The translations under genes were made by a program, and so were the position numbers. Under the pieces are notes generated by a model. The model was not told the DNA's origin. It did not search any database and saw only the letters and a program-made list of their open reading frames with translations. A stretch of 64,000 nt of DNA, taken from assembly GCF_026262645.1 (NCBI RefSeq), contig NZ_SHNO01000001.1:496001-560000 (forward strand). The letters run 5' to 3'. Origin of the DNA: Candidatus Marimicrobium litorale. Lineage in GTDB: Bacteria > Pseudomonadota > Gammaproteobacteria > Pseudomonadales > Halieaceae. This document shows, in pieces, positions 52,617 through 60,273 of the stretch. Position 1 is the first letter of the stretch. The number at the start of each line of letters is the position of its first letter.

Positions 52617-53879
52617 ATGGAAATAAGCGATCTTCTGGCCGATGCTATGGCGCGGGCAGAACAGGACCCCTATGAAATTCCCTTGGAACGTATCAATATT
52701 GCCAATCCATTCCTGTTTCAGCAGGATGTCCATCATGCCTGGTTCAAGCGACTGCGGGACGAGGCGCCGGTTCACTATTGCGCGGAGAGTTTCTTTGGTC
52801 CCTATTGGTCGGTAACCCGATATGACCATATTATGACCGTGGACACGTCTCACGACGTATTTTCGTCTGAGCCTGCGATAACCATTGGTGATACTCAGGA
52901 CTCGTTTCCGCTACCTATGTTTATCGCCATGGATCGCCCCAAGCATGACGAGCAGCGCAGCGTCGTATCGCCGGTAACGGGGGCAGATAACCTGCGCCAT
53001 TTCGAACCGATCATTCGCGAGCGAACCATTGATGTGCTTGAGAATCTGCCGGTTGGAGAGACGTTTGACTGGGTAGATCAGGTCTCGGTTGAATTGACCA
53101 CGCGCATGCTCGCCACTCTGTTTGACTTTCCGTTTGAAGATCGGCGTCAGCTCACTCGCTGGTCCGATGTTGCTACGGCGGTGCCCGGGCTGGGGGTGAT
53201 TGACTCTGATCAGCAGCGCGAGGACGAGCTGATGGAATGCCTTGAGTATTTTACGCGTCTGTGGAACGAACGCGTGAAACAGGCGCCTGGCAATGATCTG
53301 ATATCAATGCTCGCACACGGCGAAGCGACTCGTAATATGCCGCCAATGGAGTACCTGGGGAATCTTGTTCTTTTAATCGTTGGAGGAAACGACACCACAC
53401 GCTCGACCATGACCGCCAGTGTATTGGCTCTGCATGAAAATCCTGAGGAGTACGCCAAGGTGGTGGCCTGCCCGGAGTTAATCGACAATATGGTCGCCGA
53501 GACGGTGCGCTGGCAGACTCCCTTAGCCCACATGCGTCGCATCTGTAAAGTCGACACGGAGCTGGGTGGCCAAACGATCAAGGCTGGCGACAAGGTCATC
53601 ATGTGGTATATCTCCGGAAATCGTGATGAGCGTTTCACAGAGCAGCCGGATGAGTTCATGATTGAACGCCCCAATGTGCGTAAGCATCTCTCCTTTGGTT
53701 TTGGTATTCATCGTTGTATGGGCAACAGACTCGCAGAGTTGCAGCTGCGCATTCTGTGGGAGGAAATCCTGAAGCGGTATGAGCGCATCGAGGTCGTTGG
53801 TGAGCCCACTCGAACCGCCTCGTCTTTCGTGCACGGTTTCACTGCCATGCCAGTGAAGCTACACCCACGCTTGCCATGA
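52617..53879 (+). CDS. cytochrome P450, CYP153-like (alkane/fatty acid terminal hydroxylase type)
   Basis: A 420-residue soluble P450. The I-helix LLIVGGNDTTRSTMTASVLAL, the ExxR motif in AETVRWQTPLAHMRR, and the haem loop HLSFGFGIHRCMGNRLAELQLRILWEEILKRY (axial Cys near residue 366) are intact. GNDTTR, WQTPLAHMRR, VIMWYISGNRDE and FGFGIHRCMGNRLAE are characteristic of CYP153, whose members hydroxylate the terminal carbon of medium-chain alkanes, alcohols and acids. No ferredoxin or ferredoxin reductase gene, which CYP153 needs, is adjacent. It overlaps the acyl-CoA ligase by four bases (ATGA). Confidence 0.88.
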   Translation: MEISDLLADAMARAEQDPYEIPLERINIANPFLFQQDVHHAWFKRLRDEAPVHYCAESFFGPYWSVTRYDHIMTVDTSHDVFSSEPAITIGDTQDSFPLPMFIAMDRPKHDEQRSVVSPVTGADNLRHFEPIIRERTIDVLENLPVGETFDWVDQVSVELTTRMLATLFDFPFEDRRQLTRWSDVATAVPGLGVIDSDQQREDELMECLEYFTRLWNERVKQAPGNDLISMLAHGEATRNMPPMEYLGNLVLLIVGGNDTTRSTMTASVLALHENPEEYAKVVACPELIDNMVAETVRWQTPLAHMRRICKVDTELGGQTIKAGDKVIMWYISGNRDERFTEQPDEFMIERPNVRKHLSFGFGIHRCMGNRLAELQLRILWEEILKRYERIEVVGEPTRTASSFVHGFTAMPVKLHPRLP

Positions 53880-55738
53880 TTGATAGTCGGCGCATGTGGC
53901 AGGACGCGGCAAAAGACGTGTCCTGGCACCGGCAGCCCTCTGTCTTGCTGGATGATTCAACCCCGCCCTTTTACCGTTGGTTTCCCGACGGCGAGATCAA
54001 CGCGTGCTATAACGCGCTCGACCTGCACGTAGAGCAGGGTAGGGGTGCGCAGGCTGCCCTTATTTACGATAGTCCTGTTACGGAGACTCGGCGTCGCTAC
54101 ACTTACTTGGAGCTGCTGGACAAGGTGGCCCGTTGCGCTGGTTTATTGCAACAACTGGGTGTCGATAAAGGCGATCGGGTGCTGCTGTATATGCCGATGG
54201 TGCCTGAGGCTGTCATCGGTATGTTGGCCTGCGCTCGTATTGGTGCCATTCATTCGGTTGTGTTTGGAGGCTTTGCTAGCAAAGAGCTGGCTGTGCGCAT
54301 TGACGATGCCACACCTCGGGTGATTCTTTCGGCCAGCTGCGGTGTTGAGCCTGCCCGGGTAGTGCCCTACAAACCGCTACTGGACGAGGCTATCGCACTG
54401 GCCGAGCATCGTCCGGAACATTGCTTAATTCTACAGCGTCCATTACAACAGGCGTCTCTTTTGCCTGGGCGCGATCTCGATTGGCTTTCTGCCACGGAGT
54501 CGACCGCGCCTGTCCCCTGTGTTCCGATGAGAGCCAACGATCCGCTGTATATCCTTTACACCTCAGGGACCACGGGGCAGCCGAAAGGGGTGGTGCGCGA
54601 TACCGGTGGTGGAATCGTGGCGCTGAAATGGAGTATGAAGCATATCTACAATGTAGGACCCGGCGATGTGTACTGGGCGGCCTCGGATGTTGGCTGGGTT
54701 GTGGGTCACTCCTATATCGTTTATGCGCCGCTGTTTGCGGGTTGCACGACGCTGCTTTACGAGGGGAAGCCGACGGGAACGCCTGACCCCGGAGCATTCT
54801 GGCGGGTGATCTCAGAGTACCGAGTGAAGGTCATGTTTACTGCACCAACGGCGTTTCGCGCGATCAAGAAAGAGGACCCGGTCGGGGAGTATATCGACCG
54901 GTATGATTTGTCGAGTCTGCAGTCGTTGTTTCTTGCGGGCGAGCGCTGTGATCCCTACACGCTCCGGTGGGCACTGGAAAAATTTGGCGTACCGGTAATA
55001 GATCACTGGTGGCAGACAGAAACCGGCTGGCCAATTTGCGCCAACTGCCTCGGAATCGAGCAATTGCCCATCGTGCCCGGGTCACCTGCGCGGCCCGTGC
55101 CAGGATACAAAGTTGACGTGCTCGACGAGGCTGGCAGGCCGGTAGCAAGAGGCGATATTGGCGCATTGGTGCTTCGGTCCCCCCTCCCTCCGGGGACTTT
55201 CACTACATTGTGGAATGCGCCGGATCGATATCAGTCGGCCTACTTTGAGCGTTATCCGGGGTATTACGAAACGGGTGACGCCGGTTACATCGATGACAAC
55301 GGCTATGTGTTCGTTATGGCCCGAACCGATGATGTGATCAACGTTGCAGGCCATCGCCTTTCGACCGGGGCAATGGAAGAAGTGCTGGCTGATGATGAGG
55401 ATGTGGCCGAGTGTGCTGTTATTGGCGTAGCGGATGCGATCAAGGGGCAGCTGCCCCTCGGGTTTCTGGTACCCAATACCGCTACAAAGACCTCGGCAGA
55501 AGAGTTGGCTGCCCGAGGTATCTCGCGTATACGTGAAGCGATTGGCCCGGTAGCTGCTTTCAGGTTGTGTGTTGTGGTGCAGCGCCTGCCCAAGACTCGC
55601 TCGGGGAAAATTCTTCGCGGTACCTTGCGCAAGATCGCGAATAATGAGCCTTGGGTTATGCCGGCCACTGTCGATGAACCTCAGGTATTCGAGGAGATTG
55701 CGCAAACGTTGAGCAGGCTGGGCTATCCTCCTGAATAG
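53876..55738 (+). CDS. prpE: PrpE-type propionyl/short-chain acyl-CoA synthetase
   Basis: A 620-residue adenylate-forming ligase of the acetyl/propionyl-CoA synthetase group. PFYRWFPDGEINACYNALD is the family start, followed by SVVFGGFASKELAVRIDDA, the P-loop YILYTSGTTGQPKGVVRD, WAASDVGWVVGHSYIVYAPL, WWQTETGWPI and the A8 hinge RTDDVINVAGHRLSTGAMEE. The C-terminal PKTRSGKILRGTLRKIA contains the catalytic Lys. Coupling to the CYP153-like gene suggests that the true substrate may be an acid made in that pathway rather than propionate. It is convergent with the lipoprotein gene after 19 bases. Confidence 0.9.
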   Translation: MIDSRRMWQDAAKDVSWHRQPSVLLDDSTPPFYRWFPDGEINACYNALDLHVEQGRGAQAALIYDSPVTETRRRYTYLELLDKVARCAGLLQQLGVDKGDRVLLYMPMVPEAVIGMLACARIGAIHSVVFGGFASKELAVRIDDATPRVILSASCGVEPARVVPYKPLLDEAIALAEHRPEHCLILQRPLQQASLLPGRDLDWLSATESTAPVPCVPMRANDPLYILYTSGTTGQPKGVVRDTGGGIVALKWSMKHIYNVGPGDVYWAASDVGWVVGHSYIVYAPLFAGCTTLLYEGKPTGTPDPGAFWRVISEYRVKVMFTAPTAFRAIKKEDPVGEYIDRYDLSSLQSLFLAGERCDPYTLRWALEKFGVPVIDHWWQTETGWPICANCLGIEQLPIVPGSPARPVPGYKVDVLDEAGRPVARGDIGALVLRSPLPPGTFTTLWNAPDRYQSAYFERYPGYYETGDAGYIDDNGYVFVMARTDDVINVAGHRLSTGAMEEVLADDEDVAECAVIGVADAIKGQLPLGFLVPNTATKTSAEELAARGISRIREAIGPVAAFRLCVVVQRLPKTRSGKILRGTLRKIANNEPWVMPATVDEPQVFEEIAQTLSRLGYPPE

Positions 55739-55757
55739 GAGAAAGCGCTGTGCCCTC

Positions 55758-56399
55758 TCAGTTAATGAGCCCCTGTTCCCTGAGATTGCCGATGAGTCCC
55801 TGGATGGCATCGTCCCGGACTTGCTCGGTGCTGCCAGCCTGTAATGTTTCTGAAACCGCTTGCCATAAGTGCTCACGGGTACTGGTTACGTAAAGGTCTG
55901 AAATCAATGTGTGGGTTACATTGGCAGTCCATACGGGCTGTTGGTAAGCCACCTCGTAAGCATGTGCGTAATAGCCCCCGAAACGATTGTAATGTGATCC
56001 ACCGTAAACTGGCGCGACACCGTAATAAACCGCGCCCGGATGATAGATCTCTTCGGCGGACTTGCCGATATAGCGGGTCACTAGAATGGTGTCCAGGTCG
56101 GCACTGGTGGCGGCGGCAATAATATCGTCTGCCACTGCGTCATCCCGCGGCACGAGCGTATGGCTGGCCACAGCACGAACGCCATAACGTGCCAGCGATC
56201 GGATAAAATCGTCTTCAAACTTAACTCGCGCTTTCTGTTGTTGCGTCACCGCTACTACGAGCACGCCGCTGAGGTCTTGGCCGGCAAGATCAGGGTGTAC
56301 ATAACTGTAAGTAATCTCGGTGTTGTTGCAGCCGGACAGCACGAGGGCGCCAACAATAACGAGGAACAGTTGAAGTGATAGCTGCTTTGCGCGGGACAT
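55758..56399 (-). CDS. lipoprotein of unknown function
   Basis: A 213-residue protein with a lipoprotein signal: hydrophobic LSLQLFLVIVGALVL then the lipobox LSGC, so the mature N-terminal Cys is near residue 24. Asn at +2 and +3 allows outer-membrane sorting. The soluble part has ADLDTILVTRYIGKSAEEIY, a Tyr/Gly-rich centre (VYYGVAPVYGGSHYNRFGGYYAHAYE) and VTHTLISDLYVTSTREHLWQAVSE. The pattern resembles small lipoproteins related to the DUF4136 type but is not a clear match. ATG 56399 is the only start that puts the signal at the N-terminus. Confidence 0.8.
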   Translation of the reverse strand: MSRAKQLSLQLFLVIVGALVLSGCNNTEITYSYVHPDLAGQDLSGVLVVAVTQQQKARVKFEDDFIRSLARYGVRAVASHTLVPRDDAVADDIIAAATSADLDTILVTRYIGKSAEEIYHPGAVYYGVAPVYGGSHYNRFGGYYAHAYEVAYQQPVWTANVTHTLISDLYVTSTREHLWQAVSETLQAGSTEQVRDDAIQGLIGNLREQGLIN

Positions 56400-56570
56400 G
56401 ACTGGTACCTTGAGATTGAGGTGAAAGTATCGTAGACCGGTCGCGGGAACACAAGTGGCGCCGCCCATTTTCTGTCGTCGCGTTTCTGTTTTGCGCTGCG
56501 GGTGCAATTGTTGTGCAAATCGTTGACAATCATTTGTCCTGGTGGCGTTCGCCAGACTGAGAGTAAAAGC

Positions 56571-58019
56571 ATGACAATTCGCAGCAAGGTGATGTCAGCA
56601 TTGCGATGGAGCGCAGCCTCACGACTGCTTGGGCAGATGACGTCGTGGGCGATAACGATTTTTGTAATTCGCCTGCTGTCACCCGGCGATTACGGCTTGA
56701 TGGCGATGGCCATGGTGCTGGTGTCATTTTTGGTGATACTCAACACGCTGGGTTTCGATGCTGTGCTTGTGCAGCATAAGCGATTGGACTCGCAGACCCG
56801 GCGTCAGGTGTTCGGCGTGATCATTATTATCAATACCAGCTTTTTTCTTCTGCTATGGAACGGTGCGAGTGCGATTGCCAATTTTTATGGTGAGGCTGAC
56901 CTCGAGCTAATTCTTAAGGTATTGTCTCTGCAATTTTTGCTGCTGATTTTTGAAACTTTGCCGCAATCGGAACTGGAGCGGAATATACAGTTCGCCGGGC
57001 GCTCAGTCGTGGATTTTGCCTCTTTGGTGGCGGGTAGCCTGACAACCCTCGCGCTGGCTCTGGCGGGATTCGGTGTTTGGGCTTTGGTATGGGGGACGTT
57101 GGCCAGTACAGCGACTCGTACGGTTGGGCTGAATCTTATTTGCCCCTGCCCGGTGATCCCCAGTTTTGCCTTGAGAGGTCTTGGAGCTAACCTGTCCTTC
57201 GGTCTGTTTGTAACCACTGACCGCGGATTGTGGTACCTATTCAGCGAATCAGACAAGTTTATCGGGGGTAAGCTCCTCGGCAATCAACTACTGGGTTATT
57301 ACGCGGTAGCGAGTCACCTCGCATCCTTACCGATTACCAAGATAACCGGTCTTCTGAACTCGGTGGCCTTTCCTGCATTTTCACGCACTCATCAAGGTGA
57401 AGGCGAGGAGGCAGTGCGTCGTTACCTGTTGAAGGCGACGCGATTAATGGCGGTGTTGGCCTTTCCTGTGTTTTTTGGAATGAGTGCCACTGCAGAGCCT
57501 CTGATTGGCGTTTTATTCGGAGACAAGTGGTTGCCGGCAGCTCCACTGCTGCAGTTGCTTGGTCTGGTCATGCCTTTCCGGCTGCTGAGCAATGTGTTCT
57601 CTCCGCTTTTATGGGGGGTGGGGGCGCCGCGCACCAGTGCGATGAACTATGCGATTGCGGCCGTGTTAATGCCTTTCGCTTTCCTGTTCGGGGCACAATG
57701 GGGAGTGTTCGGGATAGCCTGCGCTTGGCTGGTCATGTACCCGGTCGTGTTCCTGGTGACCGCCTGGCGCACCTGCCAGCAGGTGCATTTGCCCTTGTCT
57801 GCTTACCTCGCGGCCCTGTGGCGCCCACTGTTTGCTGGCATTGCGCTGTATATGACGGTGTTGGCTCTGCAAGACGGGTTGGCTGGTGCGCCCGGAGACT
57901 GGTTATATCTGGGGCAACTGGTCATCGCTGGCGGCTTGGCATGGTGTCTCTCGATTGTGGTGCTTGATCGGGCGAGCATCAAAGAAATAGTGCAGCTTGC
58001 CAGTGGTGCAGGCGGCTAG
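56571..58019 (+). CDS. polysaccharide flippase, MOP superfamily (WzxC-like)
   Basis: A 482-residue membrane protein with 12-14 hydrophobic segments. It begins with an amphipathic helix (IRSKVMSALRWSAASRLLGQ) and RLLSPGDYGLMAMAMVLVSFLVILNTLG, the usual opening of lipopolysaccharide O-unit or exopolysaccharide flippases of the Wzx/PST type. It should move an undecaprenyl-linked oligosaccharide across the inner membrane. No glycosyltransferase or polymerase gene is adjacent, so the matching polysaccharide locus lies elsewhere or outside the window. ATG 56571 is preceded by GAGAG; the frame is open from 56502. Confidence 0.85.
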   Translation: MTIRSKVMSALRWSAASRLLGQMTSWAITIFVIRLLSPGDYGLMAMAMVLVSFLVILNTLGFDAVLVQHKRLDSQTRRQVFGVIIIINTSFFLLLWNGASAIANFYGEADLELILKVLSLQFLLLIFETLPQSELERNIQFAGRSVVDFASLVAGSLTTLALALAGFGVWALVWGTLASTATRTVGLNLICPCPVIPSFALRGLGANLSFGLFVTTDRGLWYLFSESDKFIGGKLLGNQLLGYYAVASHLASLPITKITGLLNSVAFPAFSRTHQGEGEEAVRRYLLKATRLMAVLAFPVFFGMSATAEPLIGVLFGDKWLPAAPLLQLLGLVMPFRLLSNVFSPLLWGVGAPRTSAMNYAIAAVLMPFAFLFGAQWGVFGIACAWLVMYPVVFLVTAWRTCQQVHLPLSAYLAALWRPLFAGIALYMTVLALQDGLAGAPGDWLYLGQLVIAGGLAWCLSIVVLDRASIKEIVQLASGAGG

Positions 58020-58112
58020 ACGCGGGCAAGCCGAGCCGAGCAAGGGTTTGACAACGTAACTAATGCCTAGTAGTTTATAGCTCAACATGAAAACCGCCCA
58101 GGAGTCTGCACC

Positions 58113-59381
58113 ATGAGCGAATGTCCTTTTGCCAAATTCCCCAACATGATCGATCCCAAGACCTACGAGAACGGTATGCCCTACGAGACTCTCAGGGAGA
58201 TTCGCGACGCCGGCCCTATACACTGGATGGAGGGTACCTATATGGAGGTGCCCTACTGGCTGGTTACCGGGAGGGATGAAATGGATTTTATCTCCAAAAA
58301 TCCCGCGCTGTTTTCCAGTGAATCCAACACGGCTCTGTCGGAGGAGTTCACCGAAGAAGAGATCAGTGGTATCCACAACCACATGATCATCAATATGGAC
58401 CCGCCTCGACAGCTTAAGTACCGCAAGATTGTGCGTGCGGCGTTCACACCCCGCGCGGTTGGCTCCTACGAGGCCCGTTTCCGTCAGCACGCGCGCAACA
58501 TCGTAGATCGTGTCGCCGATCGTGGTGAATGTGAATTTGTTGAGGAAGTCGCGGCAGAATTGCCGTTGCTTGCCATTCTCGAGCTCTGCGGCGTCCCGCC
58601 GGAAGACCGTAAGGACTTTTTCGCATGGACTAACGCCATGATGTTTAATCAGGACGAAGAAATGTCGGGAAGCCGCGAGGTCGCAGAAACGGCTTCAGCC
58701 AACGTTATCGCCTATGCCATGAATCTAGCGGAGAAATTTCGCGACAACCCTCAGGACAATATTCTCGGCGCTCTGGTAAACGGCCACGGTGGAGTCGACG
58801 GGCTGACCGAAGAGGAGTTCACCTGGTTTTTTCTTTTGTTGATTGTTGCCGGTAACGAATCGACACGCACCATTACCAGTCACGGTATGCGTTTGTTGAT
58901 GGAGAATCCGGAACAGTTACAGTACCTGGTAGACAACCCGGATAAGATCGCAGGCGCCACTGAAGAAATGATCCGTTACAATACAGCGTTCATCGTGATG
59001 CGTCGGCAGTGTTTGCAGGATACAGAGGTCGGTGGTCAATTAATCAAGAAGGGCGAGAAAATAATTCTTCATTACCACACGGTCAACCACAGTGAAGACG
59101 TGTTCGGTGAAGATGCCATGAAGTTCGATGTGCGTCGACCGGAGCGCATGCCCAATATGTACAATGAGCACCGTGCGTTTGGGGTCGGTCAGCATTTCTG
59201 CCTCGGGACTCACCTGGCGCGGCTTGAAGTGCAGATCATGTTCGAAGAAATCATTCCTCGCATGCGTAATCCCAAGCTGCAGGGCGAGGTGAGTTACACC
59301 AAGTCGAATTTGGTAAACGGCATCAAAAACATGCGTATCACATTTGATCCGGAGGTGAAGTCGACGACCGAAGCGGCTTAA
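58113..59381 (+). CDS. cytochrome P450
   Basis: A 422-residue soluble bacterial P450. The I-helix is FFLLLIVAGNESTRTITSHGM (Glu-Ser-Thr in the oxygen-activation region), the ExxR motif is in ATEEMIRYNTAFIVMRR, and the haem loop is FGVGQHFCLGTHLARLE with the axial Cys near residue 362. NMDPPRQLKYRKIVRAAFTPRAV is the C-helix region. The general pattern resembles CYP125/CYP142/CYP188-like enzymes acting on sterols, terpenes or aromatic ethers; the subfamily is not assigned. It differs clearly from the CYP153-like enzyme at 52617. No redox partner gene is adjacent. Confidence 0.87.
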   Translation: MSECPFAKFPNMIDPKTYENGMPYETLREIRDAGPIHWMEGTYMEVPYWLVTGRDEMDFISKNPALFSSESNTALSEEFTEEEISGIHNHMIINMDPPRQLKYRKIVRAAFTPRAVGSYEARFRQHARNIVDRVADRGECEFVEEVAAELPLLAILELCGVPPEDRKDFFAWTNAMMFNQDEEMSGSREVAETASANVIAYAMNLAEKFRDNPQDNILGALVNGHGGVDGLTEEEFTWFFLLLIVAGNESTRTITSHGMRLLMENPEQLQYLVDNPDKIAGATEEMIRYNTAFIVMRRQCLQDTEVGGQLIKKGEKIILHYHTVNHSEDVFGEDAMKFDVRRPERMPNMYNEHRAFGVGQHFCLGTHLARLEVQIMFEEIIPRMRNPKLQGEVSYTKSNLVNGIKNMRITFDPEVKSTTEAA

Positions 59382-59464
59382 TTTAACCATCCCGAAGCCC
59401 TGGTAGTGACTCCTGTTGGGGCTGTTAGGTTGACTGCCTTTGATTTGTCTTTGGAGCCCGTTAC

Positions 59465-59836
59465 ATGACTGACGCTGAGCTGTGGGAACTCATCCTTATT
59501 TCACAAGCCAACGCAGCGACGTGCTTTGCAATATTCCTGACGCTCGTGTCCGGCTACCTGGTCGTGGCCTACAGTGTTGGATCGAGGTTGCTGGGCTCTC
59601 AAATCAGTATTGTGAATGTGGTGTTCATAGTGAGTGCGCTCACTGTGGGTTTCGCGACCTATGCGGCGCTTAGTCGGGCGAGCTTTTTACTGGGTTTCGT
59701 TGCGTCCGAATACGCCTCGCCATTGTCTGCGGGCATCATTTACGCTGCACCGGTGGCTGCCCTCGCCATGCTTGCGATGAAACTGATGTGTCTGGTATTC
59801 ATGTGGCAGATTCGACACCCAAAACGTAAGTCATAA
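59465..59836 (+). CDS. small integral membrane protein of unknown function
   Basis: A 123-residue protein with three hydrophobic segments (about residues 20-40, 45-75 and 85-112), an acidic N-terminus (MTDAELWELILIS) and a basic C-terminal end (RHPKRKS) that should lie in the cytosol. I do not recognise a family; similar short three-helix proteins occur as hypotheticals in marine bacteria. It starts 83 bases after the P450 gene. GGAGC precedes the ATG. Confidence 0.65.
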   Translation: MTDAELWELILISQANAATCFAIFLTLVSGYLVVAYSVGSRLLGSQISIVNVVFIVSALTVGFATYAALSRASFLLGFVASEYASPLSAGIIYAAPVAALAMLAMKLMCLVFMWQIRHPKRKS

Positions 59837-60273
59837 CGCGCAAGGCCATCAATCGTTAAACGCCTATTGAGCCGTGCTTGAGTCGATTTGGTTGGGTCTG
59901 CTGCCGTTCGACAATACACGTGATCCCTAGCCTTTCCTGGCCACAATGTCAGCCCGCTTCGCCGCGTTGGGCCGCGCTGTTGGGCGGGTAAGAGGGGTGG
60001 TGTTATGTGTTCCTGCGTCATCTGAGCTAGATCGCAGCAGCAGGCGCAATGACACCTGCCCCGGCACGACGCTACTACCGGTCCGGTAAAAATGACAATA
60101 CAAATGGGAGTTGGGACAATGATTTCGGTGCCTTTTTATGTGATTTTCTAGCCTGGGGGTCGTTATCCCGGCTGCGGGGCAGCCTGCCCCGTTGGCGTTT
60201 GTTGAGTGAGCCACCCCTAAGGCTTAATATCGACGTTGAAATGTTAGTGAACAATGTCAAGAGGGATACGCTA
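59837..60273. other. intergenic region before the tandem hydrolase family
   Basis: About 440 bases without a supported gene. A hairpin at 60175-60191 (CGGGGCA-GCC-TGCCCCG, seven pairs) has no T-run after it and may be a leader structure. A frame open from 60049 in phase with the next gene encodes no signal peptide at its start and looks like untranslated leader. GAGGGA at 60261-60266 is the ribosome site of the next gene. Confidence 0.45.
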
